Shown: piece by piece, positions 1-8,529 of the stretch
How the letters are laid out: every line of letters starts with the position of its first letter
Numbering within the stretch: the stretch's first letter is position 1
Notes under the pieces: model-generated
The model's database searches: none
What the model was told of the DNA's origin: nothing
Seen by the model: only the letters and a program-made list of their open reading frames with translations
Source: Actinomycetota bacterium
Lineage (GTDB): Bacteria; Actinomycetota; Actinomycetes; Streptosporangiales; Streptosporangiaceae
Direction: 5' to 3'
Assembly: GCA_019240215.1 (NCBI GenBank)
Contig: JAFAYQ010000036.1
Span: 62,001-126,000, forward strand
DNA length: 64,000 bases
Position numbers and translations under genes: made by a program

Positions 1-601
1 GCGAGACGCTGCGCTCGGGCACCCGGTCCAGGGCGGCCCCGGTGACGAACAACCCCAGCAGGTCGAGCGCGGCCGGAAGGGTGGCTTCGCGCAGGCCGCC
101 CTCGCGCAGCAAGCCGCGGACCCGGTCGGTCACCACCCTGGCGTTGGGCCCGTCCGGGACGGTGGTCAGCGCGACCCGGGCCAGCCCGCCGTGGCCGCTG
201 GCCGCCCGGACCGATGCCAGCAGCAGCCCGGTCAGCCGGTCCCGCCAGTCACCGGCGGGCAGCTTGGCCGCCGCCACCCCGGCCATCGCCCGGTCGAACA
301 TCTCCTCCAGCAGGTCTTCCCGGTTCCGGAAGTACACGTAGAGGGCCGAGGCGCTGGTGTCGAGCTCCTCGGCCACCCGCCGCATGCTCACCGCGTCCAG
401 CCCCTGCCGCTCGGCCACCGCCAGCGCCGCCTCGGCGATCGCCGCCCGGCTCAGCTCCGGCCGCACCGGCCCGCCCCGCCGGCTGACCGGCTGCCGCTCA
501 CTCGCGCGGCCTGCCCGGCTGGCCGCCCGGGCCGGTCCGCCGGCTGACCGGCTCGCGCGCGGCCCTTCCGGTCGGCTCGCCTGCGGCCCTTCCGGCCGCA
601 T
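1..601 (-). CDS. TetR-family transcriptional regulator (3' end outside the window)
   Basis: The reading frame stays open to the left edge, so the protein is incomplete at its C-terminus. After an Arg/Gly/Pro-rich N-terminal tail of about 50 residues comes a typical TetR helix-turn-helix: a GLDAVSMRRVAEELDTSASALYVYF-like region ending in the family YxxxxxREDLL signature. The rest resembles a TetR ligand domain. It is divergent from the MFS exporter at 703 and inverted repeats lie between them, so repression of both genes is likely, with a ligand exported by the pump. The ATG at 599-601 is chosen because it begins the open frame before the HTH; an in-frame GTG seven codons upstream is an alternative. 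The family call is firm; the ligand is unknown. Confidence 0.85.
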   Translation of the reverse strand, partial: MRPEGPQASRPEGPRASRSAGGPARAASRAGRASERQPVSRRGGPVRPELSRAAIAEAALAVAERQGLDAVSMRRVAEELDTSASALYVYFRNREDLLEEMFDRAMAGVAAAKLPAGDWRDRLTGLLLASVRAASGHGGLARVALTTVPDGPNARVVTDRVRGLLREGGLREATLPAALDLLGLFVTGAALDRVPERSVS

Positions 602-644
602 GATCTGTTCCCGCTCACCCACGTCCCCGATCTTAAGTCGTTGC

Positions 645-689
645 GAACATCGTCTCCCAACGTACACTGTTCGTTAAAGAACATCGTTC
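645..689. promoter_or_regulatory. Probable TetR operator cluster in the TetR/MFS divergent promoter
   Basis: Between the divergent starts lie two overlapping inverted repeats: TGTTC-N6-GAACA at 668-683 and GAAC-ATC-GTTC at 679-689. A further direct copy of GAACATCGT lies at 645-653. The stretch is A/T-richer than its surroundings and ends just before the GGGAGG ribosome-binding site of the MFS gene. Assignment to the adjacent TetR protein is inferred from position. Confidence 0.6.
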
Positions 690-702
690 ACTGGGAGGCG
701 TG

Positions 703-2172
703 ATGGCTGCTGAGACCCTTCAGCCGCCCGCTGCCGCCTACCGCTGGCGCTGGCAGGTGCTGGCCGTGGTGCTGGTGGCCGAGGCGATGGACATTCTCGA
801 CACCACCACCGTCAACGTGGCCGGCCCGTCGGTCCGGCGGTCGCTGGGTGGCGGGATCGGCCTGGTCCAGTGGCTGTCGGCCGCCTACACGCTGGCGTTC
901 GCGGTGCTGCTGATCACCGGCAGCCGCCTCGGGGACCGCTACGGCCCGCGGCGCATGTTCCTGACCGGGGCGGCCGGCTTCACGCTGGCCTCGCTGGCCT
1001 GTGGGCTGGCGGTCAGCCCGGGCCTGCTGATCGGCGCCCGGGTGGTCCAGGGCTCGTTCGCGGCGATTCTCCTGCCGCAGGGGATAGGGCTGCTGACCAG
1101 GACATTTTCCGAAAATGAAAGGGCTCGCGCGTTCTCCGCGTACGCGCCAGTGCTGAGTCTGGCGGCGGTCGGCGGCCCGCTGGTGGCGGGCGCACTGATC
1201 CGCTGGGACCTGTGGGGGAGCGGCTGGCGGCTGATCTTCCTCATCAACCTGGTCCTCGGCGCCGCCGCGGTGGCGGCCGGGCTCCGTTACCTGCCCGCCG
1301 ACGGCCCCGCCACCGTGCGCCGCCTGGACGGCCGCGGCGTGCTGATCATCGGGGGCGCCACCTTCGCGGTCATCTACCCGCTGATCCAGGGCCCGGCGCT
1401 GGGCTGGCCCGGCTGGACGTTCGCGCTGCTGGCGGCCGGGCTGGCCGGCTTCGGCTGGTTCGCCCACCACGAGCGGCGCAGCTCCGCCCCGCTGATCGAG
1501 CCCACCCTGCTGCGCCGCCGCGGCTACCTGGCCGGCGCGGCGGTCGCGCTGGCGTTCTTCGCCACCACCGCCGGGTTGCTGCTCACCCTGTCGTTCTACG
1601 CGCAGTACGGCCTCGGCTACACCGCCCTCGGGACGGGGCTGCTGCTGACCCCGATGGCGGCCGGCAACGTGGCCGGCGCCCTGCTGGCCATGCGTCTGGT
1701 CCCCCGCTGGGGCGGCCGCGCCACCATCCAGGCCTGCCTGGCGGTCGCCCTGGCCGGCCTGATCGCCTTGGCCGGGCTGGCCGGGCTGACCGGGCTGGCC
1801 GGGCCGGTCCTCCTCGCCTACAACTCCACTCCCGCCAGCCACACCGGCCCCAGCGGCCTCGTGCTGGCCGCCCCGATCCTGGCGCTCGGCGTCGGCCTCG
1901 GCGGCGCCATCGCCCCGCTGTTCGCCACCATCCTGACCGGCGTCACTCCCGCCCAGACCGGCAGCGCCTCCGGCTCCCTGAGCGCCGTTCAGCAACTGGC
2001 CGGCTCGGCCGGCGTCGCCACCCTGGCCACCCTCTACGCCGCCACCGCCCACCCGGCCGCCCACGGCCTGGCCGTCGCCACCCTGGCCACGGCCGCCGTA
2101 CTGGGCGCCGGCCTCGCCCTCACCTTCCTGCTACCAGGCCGCCTTCCTGATGCTAATCATCATGATGCGTAG
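703..2172 (+). CDS. MFS multidrug exporter, DHA2/EmrB-QacA type (14 TM)
   Basis: This 489-residue integral membrane protein has the length and about 14 hydrophobic segments of the DHA2 drug:H+ antiporter family. Family motifs are visible: LDTTTVNVAGP near residue 30, the loop 2-3 motif GSRLGDRYGPRRMF near residue 75, and the proline/glycine-rich antiporter segment SLAAVGGPLVAGALI near residue 155. The ATG at 703 sits five bases after GGGAGG (692-697); the GTG at 700 is too close to it. Residues around 360 form a short LAGLTGLAG-type repeat from a 9-bp tandem repeat (about 1770-1800). The divergent TetR gene probably represses it; the substrate cannot be read from sequence. Confidence 0.88.
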   Translation: MAAETLQPPAAAYRWRWQVLAVVLVAEAMDILDTTTVNVAGPSVRRSLGGGIGLVQWLSAAYTLAFAVLLITGSRLGDRYGPRRMFLTGAAGFTLASLACGLAVSPGLLIGARVVQGSFAAILLPQGIGLLTRTFSENERARAFSAYAPVLSLAAVGGPLVAGALIRWDLWGSGWRLIFLINLVLGAAAVAAGLRYLPADGPATVRRLDGRGVLIIGGATFAVIYPLIQGPALGWPGWTFALLAAGLAGFGWFAHHERRSSAPLIEPTLLRRRGYLAGAAVALAFFATTAGLLLTLSFYAQYGLGYTALGTGLLLTPMAAGNVAGALLAMRLVPRWGGRATIQACLAVALAGLIALAGLAGLTGLAGPVLLAYNSTPASHTGPSGLVLAAPILALGVGLGGAIAPLFATILTGVTPAQTGSASGSLSAVQQLAGSAGVATLATLYAATAHPAAHGLAVATLATAAVLGAGLALTFLLPGRLPDANHHDA

Positions 2173-2204
2173 GTTTGAGCATCGCGATGCGTTACGATCG
2201 ATGT

Positions 2205-2435
2205 ATGCGCACGACGCTTTCTCTGGACGACGATGTCGCCGCTGCCGTTCAGCGTCTTCGGGAGGAGCGCCACATCGGCCTCAGCGATGCGGTCAACGAA
2301 CTGATCAGGGCCGGGCTCGCCGCACCGGCCCAGCGAACGGCCTTCCGGCAACGGGAAGCCAACCTCGGCTTGCGGGTCGACGTCAGCAGCGTGGCCGACG
2401 CTCTCGAGCGGCTGGACGGGCCTGAGGCCCGCTAG
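2205..2435 (+). CDS. vapB: VapB-like ribbon-helix-helix antitoxin
   Basis: This 76-residue protein starts MRTTLSLDDDVAAAVQRLRE, the beta-strand and helix A of an RHH DNA-binding antitoxin, and continues with a short acidic tail that would wrap the toxin. Its stop overlaps the VapC start by one base (TAGTG), the standard coupled arrangement. The ATG at 2205 is chosen over the in-frame TTG at 2175 because a TACGAT hexamer lies exactly six bases before it, the spacing expected of a leaderless promoter. As in other VapBC modules it should neutralise VapC and repress its own operon. Confidence 0.82.
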   Translation: MRTTLSLDDDVAAAVQRLREERHIGLSDAVNELIRAGLAAPAQRTAFRQREANLGLRVDVSSVADALERLDGPEAR

Positions 2436-2878
2436 TGCTGCTCGACGCGAACATCCTCCTCTACGCGGTCGATACCGCGAGCCCGTTCCATGATCGGGCC
2501 AGGAGCTGGCTGACCGCCCAGCTGAACGGTTCCCGGCGGGTAGGTTTTCCCTGGCAGTCGCTGGTCGCGTTCATCCGGATCAGTACGCACGAGCGGGCGT
2601 CGGCGTCTCCGCTGGCTCCTGAGGAGGCCGTGGGCTTCGTCGCGGACTGGCTGGAGCCAGACGTGTCGTGGATTCCCCGGGAGGGGCCAGGACATGGCCG
2701 TATCCTGGCCGACTTGGTGATGCGCCATCAGCTTCGCGGCAACATCGTCAGTGACGCGCATCTGGCTGCACTGGCGATCGAGCACGGGCTCGAGGTGTGC
2801 TCGAACGACAGCGACTTCGCCCGATTCAGCGAGCTGCGCTGGGTCAACCCGGTGGCTCCAGGCGCTCATTCATCCTGA
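2435..2878 (+). CDS. vapC: VapC-family PIN-domain ribonuclease toxin
   Basis: This 147-residue PIN-domain protein has an N-terminal LLDANILLYAVD with the first catalytic Asp, a mid-protein acidic position, and the C-terminal VSDAHLAALAIEHG...SNDSDFARF segment carrying the remaining acidic metal ligands. The length is normal for VapC. It starts at GTG, overlapping the antitoxin stop by one base. PIN toxins cleave RNA (often tRNA or rRNA loops) with Mg2+; the target here is unknown. Confidence 0.87.
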   Translation: MLLDANILLYAVDTASPFHDRARSWLTAQLNGSRRVGFPWQSLVAFIRISTHERASASPLAPEEAVGFVADWLEPDVSWIPREGPGHGRILADLVMRHQLRGNIVSDAHLAALAIEHGLEVCSNDSDFARFSELRWVNPVAPGAHSS

Positions 2879-2893
2879 GCCGCACAGCCATCC

Positions 2894-3007
2894 TCACATC
2901 GAGCGGATCTCCAGGTAGCGCTTGATGTCGGGGATCGAGATGACGACCGCGGCCAGGGCCACACCGAGGATCGCCAGCAACGTCACCGTGAGAAGTTTGC
3001 CTATCAT
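2894..3007 (-). CDS. 37-residue membrane peptide (DUF6893-like) ending the hydrogenase operon
   Basis: The peptide has one hydrophobic span (about residues 3-25, LLTVTLLAILGVALAAVVI) followed by a charged end, IPDIKRYLEIRSM. Its ATG overlaps the stop of the 502-aa gene in an ATGA, so it is translated as the last gene of the hhy operon. I recall such peptides being classed as DUF6893 beside actinobacterial hydrogenases; that link is from memory. A role as a small anchor or stabiliser is a guess. It is easily missed because of its size. Confidence 0.7.
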   Translation of the reverse strand: MIGKLLTVTLLAILGVALAAVVISIPDIKRYLEIRSM

Positions 3008-4512
3008 GGTGGTTCCTCCTGTCCCGGCGGGGCGCCGAGCGGCTCGAGTTCGTCCGGTGCGAAGTACAGGAACCGGCCCTGGGCGCGCTGCAGGTCGGCC
3101 ATCGGGTCGGCGACCGGGGTGACGGCCACGTGGACCTGGCCGTCGACGTCGTGCAGGACGGCTTCGACCCGGGCTTCCCGGCCGGTCAGGAACAGGTCCT
3201 GGGCGTCGGCCCGGCGGGCGCCGGGGCGCATCCGGACCTTGCTGCCGCGCGCGACCGGGACACCCTCGATGATGACCGCGTCGCTGTCGGGGGACACCGA
3301 GCGGTCCGAGCCCGGATCCCACCAGGGCACGTCCGGGGTCTGGAACACCGGCACCTCGTCGGCGGCCGGCGCGGCCGGGAACGGCCCGATCGCCGGCCCA
3401 GCCGGCGCCCGCACCACCGGCCCACCCGGCGGCGGGCCGGCCGACGGGCCCGCCTTCGGCTCCAGGTAGCGGATCGCCCCGTGCAGCTTTTCCATCATCT
3501 CCGGCGGCAGCCCGTCCAGCCGGTCGATCAGGTCGGCCGCCCGCGGGTCAGTGGCCCGGGCCTCCCGCTTCTCCTCGTCGGTGAGGGCCAGCGTCCGCAG
3601 CGTCAGGATCTCGTCGATCTCGGTCGCGTCGAACAGGTCGCCGGCGCTTTCGGGGGCGATCTCCGGGTGGTCGTAGAGGATGACCGGCGAGGACAGCATC
3701 AGGTCGCGGCAGCCGGCCGGGCCCGCCAGCACCGGCCAGGTGCCCTCGTTGTGGCAGGCCGCGACCTCGCCGGCCGCCCACTCGGGCGGATCGGTCATCG
3801 AGATGAACGCCCCGCCCGGCAGCCCGATCAGCGCGTGGGCGGCGACCAGCGCGTACCGCAGCCCGTCCTCCCGGCCGCCCAGCTCGACCGTGGGCACCGT
3901 CTGGTTCTCGACCCGGACCCGCACCCGCAGCGCCTGGAACGGCCCGGCCACCCGGTCGGCCCGCACCCGCAGCATTCCGTCCAGCGCGTCCCACTGGTGC
4001 ACCAGCCGCCCCGCCAGCGTGCCGTCCGACCCCGCTAGGTCATCGGCCTTTTCTCCCGCATCGACGTGGAACGGTATCTGCACCCCGGCGCGGGTGAGCT
4101 GGCCGACCGGCAGCTCCACGAACACCTCGCGCTCGGTCGCCTCGGTGAACCGGGTGTACTCGGTACCGTCCACGGTCAGCGCGGGCACGTCGGCCCAGCC
4201 GGCGTCCTGCGGGCCGCCCGCCACCTCGGCCGGCGCGGGCGGTCGCTGCACGGTCCGCCGCTGGACGTGCAGGTAGCGGATCAGGATCTGCAGCCGGTCC
4301 TCGTCGCGCCCCTCGGCCAGGCATTCGGTCTGCGAAGCGGACGGCTCGAACTCGTCCACCGCCGCGTAGGCGGGCGGCATCAGCACCCCGAACTGGAACC
4401 GGGCCTGGTTCTTGCGCGACGACTGCCGGTACGGGTACAGCAGGTAGCCCTCGTACAAGATCGCGTCGGCCACGCTCAGCGCCTGGTCCAGATGCGGCGA
4501 GCTGAGCGTCAC
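3004..4512 (-). CDS. Conserved hydrogenase-operon protein of unknown function (502 aa)
   Basis: This soluble-looking 502-residue protein starts at GTG and overlaps DUF6084 by four bases. The N-terminal part (LSVADAILYEGYLLYPYRQSS near residue 20) suggests an enzyme-like domain. Around residues 345-385 is a Pro/Ala/Gly-rich linker. The last ~90 residues (GSKVRMRPG...DVDGQVHVAVT) look like a small SH3/KOW-like beta barrel. There are no transmembrane segments, signal peptide or Fe-S motif. Its position in an unbroken chain of overlapping genes with hhySL argues for a role in maturation, assembly or electron transfer of the hydrogenase, but nothing in the sequence fixes which. Confidence 0.7.
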   Translation of the reverse strand: MTLSSPHLDQALSVADAILYEGYLLYPYRQSSRKNQARFQFGVLMPPAYAAVDEFEPSASQTECLAEGRDEDRLQILIRYLHVQRRTVQRPPAPAEVAGGPQDAGWADVPALTVDGTEYTRFTEATEREVFVELPVGQLTRAGVQIPFHVDAGEKADDLAGSDGTLAGRLVHQWDALDGMLRVRADRVAGPFQALRVRVRVENQTVPTVELGGREDGLRYALVAAHALIGLPGGAFISMTDPPEWAAGEVAACHNEGTWPVLAGPAGCRDLMLSSPVILYDHPEIAPESAGDLFDATEIDEILTLRTLALTDEEKREARATDPRAADLIDRLDGLPPEMMEKLHGAIRYLEPKAGPSAGPPPGGPVVRAPAGPAIGPFPAAPAADEVPVFQTPDVPWWDPGSDRSVSPDSDAVIIEGVPVARGSKVRMRPGARRADAQDLFLTGREARVEAVLHDVDGQVHVAVTPVADPMADLQRAQGRFLYFAPDELEPLGAPPGQEEPP

Positions 4513-5177
4513 GATGGACCCCCAGACGAATCAGGAGCCCCAGATGCCTCAGAAGCCTCGCCGAGCAGCGTGTTCAGGGTCGCGTCCCAGGTCGGCAGCG
4601 CTCGCTCGGTCTTGTAGCGCTCCAGCCCGCTCAGCGTCTCCCGGCTGATCGCGATCCAGCCCATATTCGGGAAGTGCACGTCGACCGCCTCCCGCCACAC
4701 ACTGACCGGCAGCCGGTAGGACGCCTCCTTGCTCCACGGCACCTGCTGGACCTGCATCCGCCCGTCCACGACCGAGAAGATCGTCCCGCTGAACAGCAGC
4801 AGCAACGGGATCTCGCCCGCCTCCAGGCTGGCGAAGTAGCGGCCGGAGCCGATCTCCAGGTCGTAGCTGAAGTTGACCGGCAGCTCGATCTCGGTGTGGC
4901 CGGAGAAGCTGCTGATCATGGTGGAGACGGTGGTGAACTGCATCGGCTTGAGCGTGTCGGCCCAGCGGGTGGTCTCGCCGAACAGGTCGCGCAGCCGTTC
5001 CTCCTCGTCCGGCGTGTAGCGCCGCCGGGACGGCTCGATCCGGATCTGGCAGCGCAGCGCGATCGCGTCGACCCGCTGGCCGCTGGTCTCGCTCACCCGC
5101 AGCGCCAGCGTGATCGTGGGCAGCACCGCGTACCGCTCGGCCTGCGCCCCGATGCAGTCGAAGGTCAGGTCGGCCAC
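4509..5177 (-). CDS. DUF6084-family protein of the hydrogenase operon
   Basis: This 222-residue protein begins MADLTFDCIGAQAERYAVLP and then has alternating beta-strand-like segments (ITLALRVSE, IALRCQIRIEPSRRRY, IELPVNFSYDLE). There is no signal peptide, membrane span or cysteine cluster. It matches my memory of the DUF6084 family, which co-occurs with NifU-like and nickel hydrogenase genes in actinobacteria. The GTG start follows a GGGAGCGGGG stretch, with a 20-base gap after DUF5947. Function unknown; a structural or assembly factor is plausible. Confidence 0.72.
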   Translation of the reverse strand: MADLTFDCIGAQAERYAVLPTITLALRVSETSGQRVDAIALRCQIRIEPSRRRYTPDEEERLRDLFGETTRWADTLKPMQFTTVSTMISSFSGHTEIELPVNFSYDLEIGSGRYFASLEAGEIPLLLLFSGTIFSVVDGRMQVQQVPWSKEASYRLPVSVWREAVDVHFPNMGWIAISRETLSGLERYKTERALPTWDATLNTLLGEASEASGAPDSSGGPS

Positions 5178-5197
5178 GTCACCCCGCTCCCGTCACG

Positions 5198-5848
5198 TCA
5201 TGCCGCCAGCGTGCGCGCCCGCGACCGCACCCCGGCCAGGAATTCGTCGATGCTCTGCCGCGCTTCGCTGCCACCGTCGAAACCGCGCCAGGTCAGCCGC
5301 ATCCGCCCGGCCAGCTCATAACAGGCGTCGATCGGAACCAGAAAATGTTCCACCGCGTCACCGCTCTTGGTGATCAGCAGGGCCTCCACGTCATCGTCGA
5401 TGGCCGACAGCAGCGGGTGGTCGGTCGCCACCCGGGCCCAGGCGGCCAGGTCCAGGCGGCATTCGGTCGCCCCGGCCGGGCTCGGGTAGAAGCCGGCCAC
5501 CTCCCCGCGCTGCGAGCTGCGCAGGAAGAAGGCCAGCCCGACCGGGATCTCCAGCTCCTCATAGTCGCCCGCCGACAGCGGGTGCTCCGGGTCGGCCAGG
5601 TAGCGGTCGGGCACCGCCCGGTACCGGCCGCGCCCGGCCTCGACCGGGGTGAACAGCAGATAGCAGGCCCGGCAGGTGCACAGCAGGGAGGAGTCCTGGA
5701 GGTCGGCCACGTGCCCGTGCTCGGCCGGGATCACCTCCGCGCACATCTCGCACTTCTCCTCCGGCGCCGGGGGAGAAGTGGCCTCCGGCGCCGGCCTGGC
5801 CGGGGCCGCTCCCGGCACGAAGCGACCGAGCCCGGCCGGACCGGTCAT
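5198..5848 (-). CDS. DUF5947-family protein with a four-cysteine site
   Basis: This 216-residue protein has a Pro/Ala-rich N-terminus and then EEKCEMCAEVIPAEHGHV...SLLCTCRACYLLF: a CxxC pair, two histidines and a later CxCxxC, which together look like a zinc or Fe-S site. The rest is globular and acidic. From memory the family is DUF5947, a recurrent neighbour of hydrogenase genes. The ATG at 5848 is chosen because it overlaps the stop of the NifU-like gene as ATGA; longer upstream forms would read through that gene. Function unknown; a metal or Fe-S handling role is inferred from the cysteines. Confidence 0.75.
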   Translation of the reverse strand: MTGPAGLGRFVPGAAPARPAPEATSPPAPEEKCEMCAEVIPAEHGHVADLQDSSLLCTCRACYLLFTPVEAGRGRYRAVPDRYLADPEHPLSAGDYEELEIPVGLAFFLRSSQRGEVAGFYPSPAGATECRLDLAAWARVATDHPLLSAIDDDVEALLITKSGDAVEHFLVPIDACYELAGRMRLTWRGFDGGSEARQSIDEFLAGVRSRARTLAA

Positions 5849-6729
5849 GACGTGACCGCGGCCGGCACCGCCACCCGGATCCCCTGGCTGTCGCTGACCA
5901 GCGGCAGCGGGTCGAGGTGGGCACTCAGGCCCGCCAGGCCGCGGCCGGCCTGGGTGACGTCGTAGCTGGCCCCGCACGGGCAGGTCAGCACCTCGCGTTC
6001 CAGGCGCCCCTCGGCCAGCCCGGTCCCGCAGGCCGCGCAGGCGTCCCGGTAGGCGTACAGCGTCCCGCGCACCGAGCAGAGCACGATCGGCAGCCCGGCC
6101 GCGCTCACGCTGACCGGCCGGGCGCTCGGCGGCCCGATCTCCGGCAGCGAGACCCAGCCCGGCCCCACTGCTTCGGCCGCGTTGGGGCGCGGGCCGATCT
6201 GCAGCAGCACCGGCCCGGCCGCGGCGCTGGCCGGGGCCTCGGTCACGCCCTCCACCACCACCTCGGTCACCTCGGGGGCCGCGTCCTGAACGGCCCCCTC
6301 GATGGCGAGCTGGACGGTGACGGTCGAGGACGGGCAGCCGTCACAGTTGCCTTCCAGCTTGAGCCGGGCCACCCCGTCGGCCACGCCGATGTACTGGACC
6401 CCGCCCGCGTGCGAGCCCAGGTAGGGCCGGACCCGGTCCAGCGCCCGCTGGATCCGGGTGTCGACGTCGAGCGGGTGCAGCCCGTGCAGCAGCAGCAGGC
6501 TCTCCACCAGCGGGTCGGAGATCAGCCGGTCGAGCAAGGCCGCCGCCGCCGCAGGCGGCTCAGCCGGCGCTGCGGCCTCGGCCACGGCCGCCATCACGTG
6601 CGCCAGGCCGTCCCCGTAGAGCCCGACCAGCAGGCGCACCAGTTCCTCGGCGGCCGGGCCCTGTCCTCTCGCGGTCAGCGCGGCCAGCAGTTCCTCGATC
6701 TGGTCGCCGACCTGCTGGACCCGCGTCAT
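5845..6729 (-). CDS. NifU-like / Rieske-like fusion Fe-S protein of the hydrogenase operon
   Basis: This 294-residue protein has a helical N-terminus (1-70). A NifU C-terminal-type domain (about 75-160) follows, with NCDGCPSS giving the CxxC pair Cys129/Cys132 that binds Fe-S in Nfu proteins. A Rieske-fold-like domain (about 190-290) follows. There the usual CxH...CxxH ligands are replaced by cysteines: Cys231-x2-Cys234 and Cys250-Pro-Cys252. The ATG overlaps the hhyL stop, so it is co-translated with the catalytic subunit. Rieske-like proteins beside these hydrogenases (HhyE/HucE in mycobacteria, from memory) are proposed electron relays; the same role or cluster delivery is likely here. Confidence 0.8.
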   Translation of the reverse strand: MTRVQQVGDQIEELLAALTARGQGPAAEELVRLLVGLYGDGLAHVMAAVAEAAAPAEPPAAAAALLDRLISDPLVESLLLLHGLHPLDVDTRIQRALDRVRPYLGSHAGGVQYIGVADGVARLKLEGNCDGCPSSTVTVQLAIEGAVQDAAPEVTEVVVEGVTEAPASAAAGPVLLQIGPRPNAAEAVGPGWVSLPEIGPPSARPVSVSAAGLPIVLCSVRGTLYAYRDACAACGTGLAEGRLEREVLTCPCGASYDVTQAGRGLAGLSAHLDPLPLVSDSQGIRVAVPAAVTS

Positions 6730-8510
6730 GTGGCCAGCGGGAGCGTCATCGGCGAGTGCACCTTCTGCAGCGTCTTGCCGTTGCCGAGGTACATGTGCAC
6801 GCCGCACGGCAGGCACGGGTCGAAGCTGCGGACCGCACGCATGATGTCGATGCCCTTGAAGTTGTCCGGTGAATTTTCCTCGAAGATCGGCGTGTTCTGG
6901 ACCGCGTCCTCGTAGGGGCCGGGCGTGCCGAAGCTGTCCCGCACGCTGGCGTTCCAGGGGGTCGGCGGGTACGGGTGGTAGTTGGCGATCTTCCCGCCCC
7001 TGATCACCATGTGGTGCGACAGCACGCCGCGCACCGCCTCGGTGAAACCGCAGCTGATCGCCTCGTCCGGCACCGAGAACGGCTCCCAGGTCTTGGTCCG
7101 CCCGGCCCGGATCTCGGCCAGCGCCTTCTCGGTGAAGTGCAGCGCGCAGGCGGCCGCGTAGGCCTGGAAGTAGGTCCGGGCCCGGTCCCGCTCGATCGCG
7201 TTGGACAGCGGCCGGCCCTGCTTGTCCTGCGGCACCTTCCACTCGAACGTGACCTCGGGCTTGGTCGCGGTCCGGGGCAGGTTGATCAGCACGCTGTTGC
7301 CGGTCGCCTTGACGTAGCCGAAGTCGACCAGGTTGCCCTGGGCGGTGGCCCACAGCCGGGCGATCGGGCCGCCGCCGGTGTCGGCGGCCAGGTAGTCCTG
7401 GCCGTCGTACCAGCGGGGCGACATGACCCAGCTGTACTTGTCGTCGAAGTCGCGCTTGGCGGGCCGCGGGATCGTGTGCTGGTTCCAGGGGTGACGGCGG
7501 TCCACCGGGTTGCCCAGCGGGTCCCGGGTCACGAACATCTCCTGGTCCTCCCAGTCCTCGTAGTAGGAGGAGCCGAGCAGGATGCGGATGCCCAGGTTGA
7601 TGTCGACGAGGTCGTTGGTCAGCAGCTGGCCGTCCCGGATGACGCCGGGGCTGACGAACATTTTCTTGCCCCAGTTGCTCATGTTCTCGTACCTGAAGTC
7701 GCAGTACTCCGGGTCGTTCAGGCTGCCCCAGCAGACCATGTCGGCCCGGCGGCGGCCGACCTCCTCATACCCCGGCAGGGCCTCGTAGAAGAAGTCGAAC
7801 AGGTCGTCGTGCATGGGGACGACCCGCTTCATGAACTCCACGTAGCGCATCAGCCGGGTCAGGTAGTCGGTGAACAGCTGCACGGTGGCGGTGGTGCCGA
7901 CGCCGCCCGGGTACAGCGTGGACGGGTGCACGTGGCGCCCCTCCATCAGGCAGAACATCTCCCGGGTGGACCGGCTGACCTGCAGCGCCTCCCGGTAGAA
8001 CTCGCCCTCGAGCGGGTTCAGCGAGCGCATGATGTCGCCGATGTACTTGTAGCCGTGCTGGGCCGCGTGCGGCGCCTCGGTGTGGTTGGCCTGCTCGAGC
8101 ACGCCCGGGTTGGTCTCGCCGACCATCTTGGCGCAGAAGTCCACCCCGACCAGGTTCTCCTGGAAGATGTTGTGGTCGAACATGTACTCGGCCGACTCGC
8201 CGAGGTTGATGATCCACTCGCCCAGGTGCGGCGGCCGCACCCCGTAGGCCATGTTCTGGTTGTAGACCGAGCAGGTGGCGTGGTTGTCACCGCAGATGCC
8301 GCAGATGCGGCTGGTGATGAAGTGGGCGTCCCGCGGGTCCTTGCCCTTCATGAAAATGCTGTAGCCACGGAAGATCGAGGAGGTGCTGTGGCACTCGATC
8401 ACCCGCTTCTGCTTGAAGTCGATCTTGGTGTAGATGCCCAGCGAGCCCACGATCCGGGTGATCGGGTCCCACGACATTTCGACGACGTTGGGGTCCTCGG
8501 TCGTTGTCAT
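6726..8510 (-). CDS. hhyL: [NiFe] hydrogenase large subunit, actinobacterial high-affinity group (1h, formerly 5)
   Basis: This 594-residue catalytic subunit oxidises H2 at a Ni-Fe(CN)2CO site. Nickel ligands lie in the N-terminal RICGICGDNH motif (Cys70, Cys73) and the C-terminal DPCLPCGVH motif (Cys566, Cys569). The 22 residues after His572 are the peptide expected to be cut off by the maturation protease at 13046. DPCLPCGVH followed by a Met and a long tail is typical of the actinobacterial-type enzymes that scavenge atmospheric H2, as is the small subunit's CxxD site. It lies 19 bases after hhyS and overlaps the NifU-like gene. There is no Tat signal on either subunit, so it is cytosolic-facing. 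Confidence 0.95.
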   Translation of the reverse strand: MTTTEDPNVVEMSWDPITRIVGSLGIYTKIDFKQKRVIECHSTSSIFRGYSIFMKGKDPRDAHFITSRICGICGDNHATCSVYNQNMAYGVRPPHLGEWIINLGESAEYMFDHNIFQENLVGVDFCAKMVGETNPGVLEQANHTEAPHAAQHGYKYIGDIMRSLNPLEGEFYREALQVSRSTREMFCLMEGRHVHPSTLYPGGVGTTATVQLFTDYLTRLMRYVEFMKRVVPMHDDLFDFFYEALPGYEEVGRRRADMVCWGSLNDPEYCDFRYENMSNWGKKMFVSPGVIRDGQLLTNDLVDINLGIRILLGSSYYEDWEDQEMFVTRDPLGNPVDRRHPWNQHTIPRPAKRDFDDKYSWVMSPRWYDGQDYLAADTGGGPIARLWATAQGNLVDFGYVKATGNSVLINLPRTATKPEVTFEWKVPQDKQGRPLSNAIERDRARTYFQAYAAACALHFTEKALAEIRAGRTKTWEPFSVPDEAISCGFTEAVRGVLSHHMVIRGGKIANYHPYPPTPWNASVRDSFGTPGPYEDAVQNTPIFEENSPDNFKGIDIMRAVRSFDPCLPCGVHMYLGNGKTLQKVHSPMTLPLAT

Positions 8511-8529
8511 CGCTGTCCCTCTTCCCTCG

